Assembly (NCBI GenBank): GCA_964457925.1
Contig: CAYWGH010000010.1
Location: forward strand, 1-64,000
Source of the DNA: Coneutiohabitans sp964457925
Lineage (GTDB): Bacteria; Zhuqueibacterota; Zhuqueibacteria; Zhuqueibacterales; Zhuqueibacteraceae
Reading direction: 5' to 3'
DNA length: 64,000 bases
In this document: positions 60,520 to 64,000 of the stretch, one piece after another
Layout: every line of letters starts with the position of its first letter
Position numbering within the stretch: the stretch's first letter is position 1
Position numbers and translations under genes: made by a program
Notes under the pieces: model-generated
Told to the model about the DNA's origin: nothing
The model's input: the letters and a program-made list of their open reading frames with translations, nothing else
Database searches by the model: none

Positions 60520-62838
60520 TCAGGCGTATTCAACATGCTTGCCCAGCACGCGAAATTGCAGCCAGGTGGCCAGCATGATAATCACAAATAACACCAGCGA
60601 CATCGCCGAAGCATAACCCATGCGGAGATTGTTCCAGGCGGCTTGATAAATATGATGCACCACAACATCGGTGCTGCGCGCCGGGCCGCCGCCGGTCATT
60701 ACATAGATGGCGGTGAATACCTGAAACGAGCCAATGATAGAGGTGATAAAAATGAAAAAAGTTGTCGGCTGCAACAGCGGCAGGGTAACGGTGCGAAAGC
60801 GTTGCCAGGGCGAGGCGCCGTCGATCATCGCCGCCTCATAAAGCGAATTCGGAATGCCTTGCAGACCCGCCAGGAAAATCACCATTTGATAGCCCAGTCC
60901 CAGCCAAATACTCATGATGATGAGCGCGAGCATCGCCGTATCCGGGGAGTTGAGCCACAATGATTTTGGCATGTGTAGCAGATCAAGAATAAAATTTGCC
61001 AAACCAATTTGCGGTTCGTAAAGCAGCCGCCACACCAGCGCGATTGCGACAAAGGAAGATACACTTGGCAAGAAATAAAGCGTGCGCAGCAAATGCACGC
61101 CGCGCAATTTCAGATTCAACATCACCGCCACGCCGAGCGCGAGCGCCATGCCGAACGGCACATTCAGCGAATAGATCAGCGTGTTCTTGAGCGCATTCCA
61201 AAACGCGTGATCGCGAAACATTTCGACAAAATTATCCGCGCCGACAAAAGGTTTGTGCGCGACGATGATTTCCCAATTGTGCACACTGAGGTAAATGGCA
61301 AAGGCAATCGGCGTGAGCAGAAAAATCAACAGATGCGCAAACGAGGGCAGCAGGAACGCGAAGCCCTTGAGCGTTTGCCATCGTCTCGCGCTTGAGTCAC
61401 GCGTCGACCAAATGCCGAAGCCCGCAAGGGCGAGCGCCAGAACAACCACCGCAAGCAAGAACCGCAGGATTTCAGTATTGCCTTGCAGCGCTGCGGCTTT
61501 GCCGGCGCCGGTGGCGCGAATTTGCTGCAATTTTTCATCAATGCGCTGCGCATGGAACGTAAAGCTTTCGTGAATCGGCCTGTCCTTGAACAGCACGTCA
61601 TCCATGGCATCTTCGAACAACGGCTCAATCTCGGGAAATCGTTCCACGACGGAACCCCAATGCTGACGGCAATAGGGCACTTCCTCCAAAAAAATTTTTT
61701 CGATGCCGAGCGTGTCTTTTTGCACTTGCTCGGCCGCTATCGCTTTGATCGCCGGCAAACCGATGAGCATCTCGCTGCGCAAACGCGCCGCAAGCTCGCC
61801 TGATAAAAAAATCGCAAGCTCGGCGGCCAACCCGGGATGCGGCGTGCTCACCGGTACGCACCAGCCGGACTCATACATCACGTTCACTTTTTTGCCCGGC
61901 GCCGGCACCGGCAACGAGGTGACGCCGAGCGACAACTTGCCGCTTTCAATATGCGGCAGAAACGTGGGCATCGACCAGTGGCCGCTAACGCGCATGGCAG
62001 CGCGGCTGCTGAAAAACAACGACTCCAACAATCCTGACGTACGAATCTGTTCGTGCGAGCCCAGATTCGGCGCGACTTTGTGGACGCGCTGCAGATCAAT
62101 AATTTTTTGCAACCCTGCAATGGTTTGCGGCGAATTGAAATACCCCGTGGCGCGCCGGCCGTCCGGCGAAAGCACGTCGCCCCCGTGCATCCAAACCAAT
62201 GGCATCCACATGTAGGTCATCTGCGGCCAAAGCACGCCAAATTGATCGGCTTCACCGTCGCCGTCCGTATCTTTCGTCAATCGTTTGGCCGTATCGAGAA
62301 ACTCCTCCCATGTCCATTGCGGCGGCGGGTAAGGAACTCTGGCCTGGTCAAAAAGCTTTTTGTTATAATAAATCACCATGGGCGTGAAATCTTTCGGAAG
62401 CGCATACAGCGCGGAATCGCGCCGGGCAATGGCAAGCACATTGGGGAAATAGCGATTCAAATCAAGGCCGCGCTGGTGAATAAACGGCATGAGATCGACC
62501 AAAACGCCTTTATTAACATAACTCGGAATCGCGCCGGAGTCGAGCAGGAAAACATCGGGCGGCGAACCCGCAACGATGCTCAAGAGAATTTTCTGATCAT
62601 AATGGTGCGGCACCGGCTCCAGCGTGACGCTCACGCCGGGATGAAGTTGTTCGAACGCACGAATGATTTTATTCTCGTACGCAATGTCACGCTGGCGCGT
62701 CGACCAGTTGCTCACGCGCAGGGTGATTTGAGATGAAGCGAGGAGGGTCGTCTCGGCAAGCAGGCAAAACCAGAATACTGCGGGAGCGCATCGCACAAGT
62801 AACATAGGAGGAAGAACGAGTTCTTGATTCAGTTGCAC
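60520..62838 (-). CDS. Fusion of sugar-binding protein and MalF-like permease
   Basis: 772 residues. After an N-terminal signal or anchor (about 15-36) comes a complete MalE-like solute-binding protein (about 38-445): ITLRVSNWSTRQRDIAYENK, AGSPPDVFLLDSGAIPSYV, KDFTPMVIYYNKKLFDQARV, and WTWEEFLDTAKRLTKDTDGD. A short linker leads to a membrane segment (about 460-482) and a MalF-like permease (about 490-772): TLKGFAFLLPSFAHLLIFLL, LKNTLIYSLNVPFGMALALG and EAA loop LYEAAMIDGASPWQRFRTVT. The two are normally separate. The start is uncertain (GTG 62838 or ATG 62805); neither has a ribosome site. No ATP-binding gene is in the cluster. The fusion should keep the binding protein tethered to the periplasmic face. 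Confidence 0.88.
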   Translation of the reverse strand: MQLNQELVLPPMLLVRCAPAVFWFCLLAETTLLASSQITLRVSNWSTRQRDIAYENKIIRAFEQLHPGVSVTLEPVPHHYDQKILLSIVAGSPPDVFLLDSGAIPSYVNKGVLVDLMPFIHQRGLDLNRYFPNVLAIARRDSALYALPKDFTPMVIYYNKKLFDQARVPYPPPQWTWEEFLDTAKRLTKDTDGDGEADQFGVLWPQMTYMWMPLVWMHGGDVLSPDGRRATGYFNSPQTIAGLQKIIDLQRVHKVAPNLGSHEQIRTSGLLESLFFSSRAAMRVSGHWSMPTFLPHIESGKLSLGVTSLPVPAPGKKVNVMYESGWCVPVSTPHPGLAAELAIFLSGELAARLRSEMLIGLPAIKAIAAEQVQKDTLGIEKIFLEEVPYCRQHWGSVVERFPEIEPLFEDAMDDVLFKDRPIHESFTFHAQRIDEKLQQIRATGAGKAAALQGNTEILRFLLAVVVLALALAGFGIWSTRDSSARRWQTLKGFAFLLPSFAHLLIFLLTPIAFAIYLSVHNWEIIVAHKPFVGADNFVEMFRDHAFWNALKNTLIYSLNVPFGMALALGVAVMLNLKLRGVHLLRTLYFLPSVSSFVAIALVWRLLYEPQIGLANFILDLLHMPKSLWLNSPDTAMLALIIMSIWLGLGYQMVIFLAGLQGIPNSLYEAAMIDGASPWQRFRTVTLPLLQPTTFFIFITSIIGSFQVFTAIYVMTGGGPARSTDVVVHHIYQAAWNNLRMGYASAMSLVLFVIIMLATWLQFRVLGKHVEYA

Positions 62839-62975
62839 AAAATGGGTTGCCAGATGGTTGGAATTTTTTGCATGAAGCGCAAGGGCTTTATCGCCGCCTT
62901 GACTTTACTAACGTCTTTCGTTACTTTGATGTATTATAAGTTGACGGCTCTTGCATCAACATTTGGAGAGAAGGC

Positions 62976-63983
62976 ATGATCGTCTCACGTTGTCACTGTC
63001 GCGGTTCAAATCGGGGCATAAGCCATTCCAAGCTCGCATCTTTATTATATACGATGCTGGCCGGCATCATCATTCTCGCATGTCATCCGCCAATGGCTCA
63101 CGCGCAAAATTCTCACAATGCTGCTGCGAATCGCATCGATCCGGTTTTGACCACGAAACTTCTGCAGATAATCGACGGATTTAAGGGCGATGTTGGAATT
63201 TACGTGCGGCATCTCAAAACCGGAAAAACCGTCATGATTCGCGCGGATGAACTTTTTCCCACGGCCAGCCTGATCAAAGTGCCGATCATGTTGACGGCTT
63301 TTCAAAAAATTCAAGAGGGCAAATTGGATTATCACGGCGAGCTGGTGTACCGCGATTCATTGCTGTATGCGGGTGAAGATATTCTGGGATCATTCAAAGA
63401 CGGCGAAAAAATCAAGCTGAGCAAGGTCATCATGCTGATGATTACGACGAGCGACAATACTGCAAGCTTATGGTGCCAAAAACTCGTGGGCACGGGCGCA
63501 GCAATCAACGAATGGCTGCAGGCGCAGGGATTCTCGCAAACACGGGTGAATTCGCGCACGCCCGGCCGCGAAGCCGACCGTGAAAAATTCGGTTGGGGGC
63601 AAACCACGCCGCGTGAGATGGCCGAATTGCTGGTGATGATCCGCGAGGGCCGCGCCGTCAGCCCGGATGCGAGTGAGGAAATGTATCGCACGCTCACGCG
63701 CATTTACTGGAACGGCGAAGCCCTGTCGCAGATTCCACCGTTCGTACAGGCCGCTTCCAAACAAGGCGCAGTTAATCGCTCGCGTTCGGAAGTCGTGCTC
63801 GTGAATGCGCCTTCCGGCGACTACGTGTTTTGCGTGATCACCAAAAATCAAGAAGACGAGAGCTGGCAATACGACAATGCCGGCTATGTATTGTTGCGTA
63901 CGATCTCGCGTTTGTTGTGGGAATATTTCGAGCCGAAATCGAAATGGCAGCCGGCGCCCGAAGCAAAAAAGTGGGCGAAGTGA
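62976..63983 (+). CDS. Class A beta-lactamase-like serine hydrolase
   Basis: 335 residues. N-terminal export signal (about 19-44), possibly a lipoprotein (LAC at 34-36). The serine-hydrolase core: SxxK as S98-L-I-K101 in FPTASLIKVPIM, SDN at 159-161 in TTSDNTASLW, and K-Q-G at 262-264 in place of K-T-G. The omega-loop Glu-x-x-Leu-Asn of true class A enzymes is not evident (region GREADREKFGWGQTTPREM). The family (beta-lactamase2 type) also includes D,D-peptidases and esterases, so antibiotic resistance should not be assumed. It is divergent from the sugar operon with a gap of 137 bases. Confidence 0.82.
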   Translation: MIVSRCHCRGSNRGISHSKLASLLYTMLAGIIILACHPPMAHAQNSHNAAANRIDPVLTTKLLQIIDGFKGDVGIYVRHLKTGKTVMIRADELFPTASLIKVPIMLTAFQKIQEGKLDYHGELVYRDSLLYAGEDILGSFKDGEKIKLSKVIMLMITTSDNTASLWCQKLVGTGAAINEWLQAQGFSQTRVNSRTPGREADREKFGWGQTTPREMAELLVMIREGRAVSPDASEEMYRTLTRIYWNGEALSQIPPFVQAASKQGAVNRSRSEVVLVNAPSGDYVFCVITKNQEDESWQYDNAGYVLLRTISRLLWEYFEPKSKWQPAPEAKKWAK

Positions 63984-64000
63984 AGAGTCACGAATAGAAA

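Noticed and set aside
62896..62940. TTGACT and TATTAT upstream of the beta-lactamase-like gene as a promoter
   Set aside because: The spacing is about 27 bases, far too long for a sigma-70 promoter.
62976..63030. GGTTCAAATC, a T-loop-like string of tRNA
   Set aside because: It lies in the 5' end of the beta-lactamase-like gene, and no acceptor, D or anticodon arms can be drawn around it.

Overview
This window looks like a chromosomal segment from a Gram-negative (diderm) bacterium of the FCB/Calditrichota/KSB1 type. Lipid A and LPS-core genes (lpxL, two GT9 heptosyltransferase-like genes), several predicted outer-membrane beta-barrels, a patatin-Omp85 fusion and lipoproteins show an outer membrane. 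Two secreted proteins end in the NYPNPF-type sorting domain used by the type IX secretion system (T9SS). Menaquinone appears to be made by the futalosine route (mqnC, mqnD). Base composition is roughly balanced by eye and even across most genes. The phylum is inferred from gene content only. I saw no tRNA, rRNA, CRISPR array, insertion sequence or prophage.

Layout. 0.2-9.5 kb is envelope and secreted proteins: a FecR/TPR protein, a barrel-transglutaminase fusion, a DUF4097 lipoprotein, a barrel, a seven-blade RCC1 lipoprotein, a nuclease of the DNA/RNA non-specific type, and a T9SS cargo. 9.5-10.8 kb is a decayed, repeat-bearing gap. 10.8-14.7 kb is the yhaO-yhaN (SbcDC-like) pair, followed by a structured inverted repeat. 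15.2-23.5 kb is mostly housekeeping: Smr protein, ECF sigma factor, atypical SDR, SEC-C protein, hydrolase, EamA transporter, lipid kinase, RNase Z and comM. 23.6-29.8 kb holds a STAS protein, a likely 6S RNA, DUF2905, the NfeD-slipin membrane pair, a TIR-like protein with an unknown N-terminal half, and a SpoIIE-type phosphatase. 30-43 kb holds a second T9SS cargo, DUF309, typA, an L,D-transpeptidase, two lipoproteins, a small basic protein, patatin-Omp85, dodecin, kbl, mqnD and an M23 peptidase. 43-49 kb has a barrel, a 1253-residue TPR/DUF3857/transglutaminase protein, mqnC and an antitoxin-like small gene without a start codon. 49.4-54.3 kb is a tightly overlapping six-gene operon (lpxL, waaF-like, tsaC, phosphatase, GT9, DUF3108). 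54.7-62.8 kb is a carbohydrate operon: a solute-binding protein fused to its permease, a second permease and two glycoside hydrolases. The window ends with a class A beta-lactamase-like hydrolase.

How parts fit. The carbohydrate operon should bind and import an oligosaccharide and trim it, but it lacks an ATPase gene, so a shared ATPase elsewhere is needed. The lpxL operon couples lipid A acylation and core glycosylation to a tRNA-modification gene. NfeD and slipin form a known protease/scaffold pair. The STAS protein and SpoIIE phosphatase could belong to one partner-switching circuit.

Best candidates for something new: the TIR-like protein at 26990-28546; the binding-protein/permease fusion at 60520-62838; the structured element with a four-codon ORF at 14852-14951; the probable 6S RNA at 24014-24203; and the start-less antitoxin-like gene at 48944-49156.
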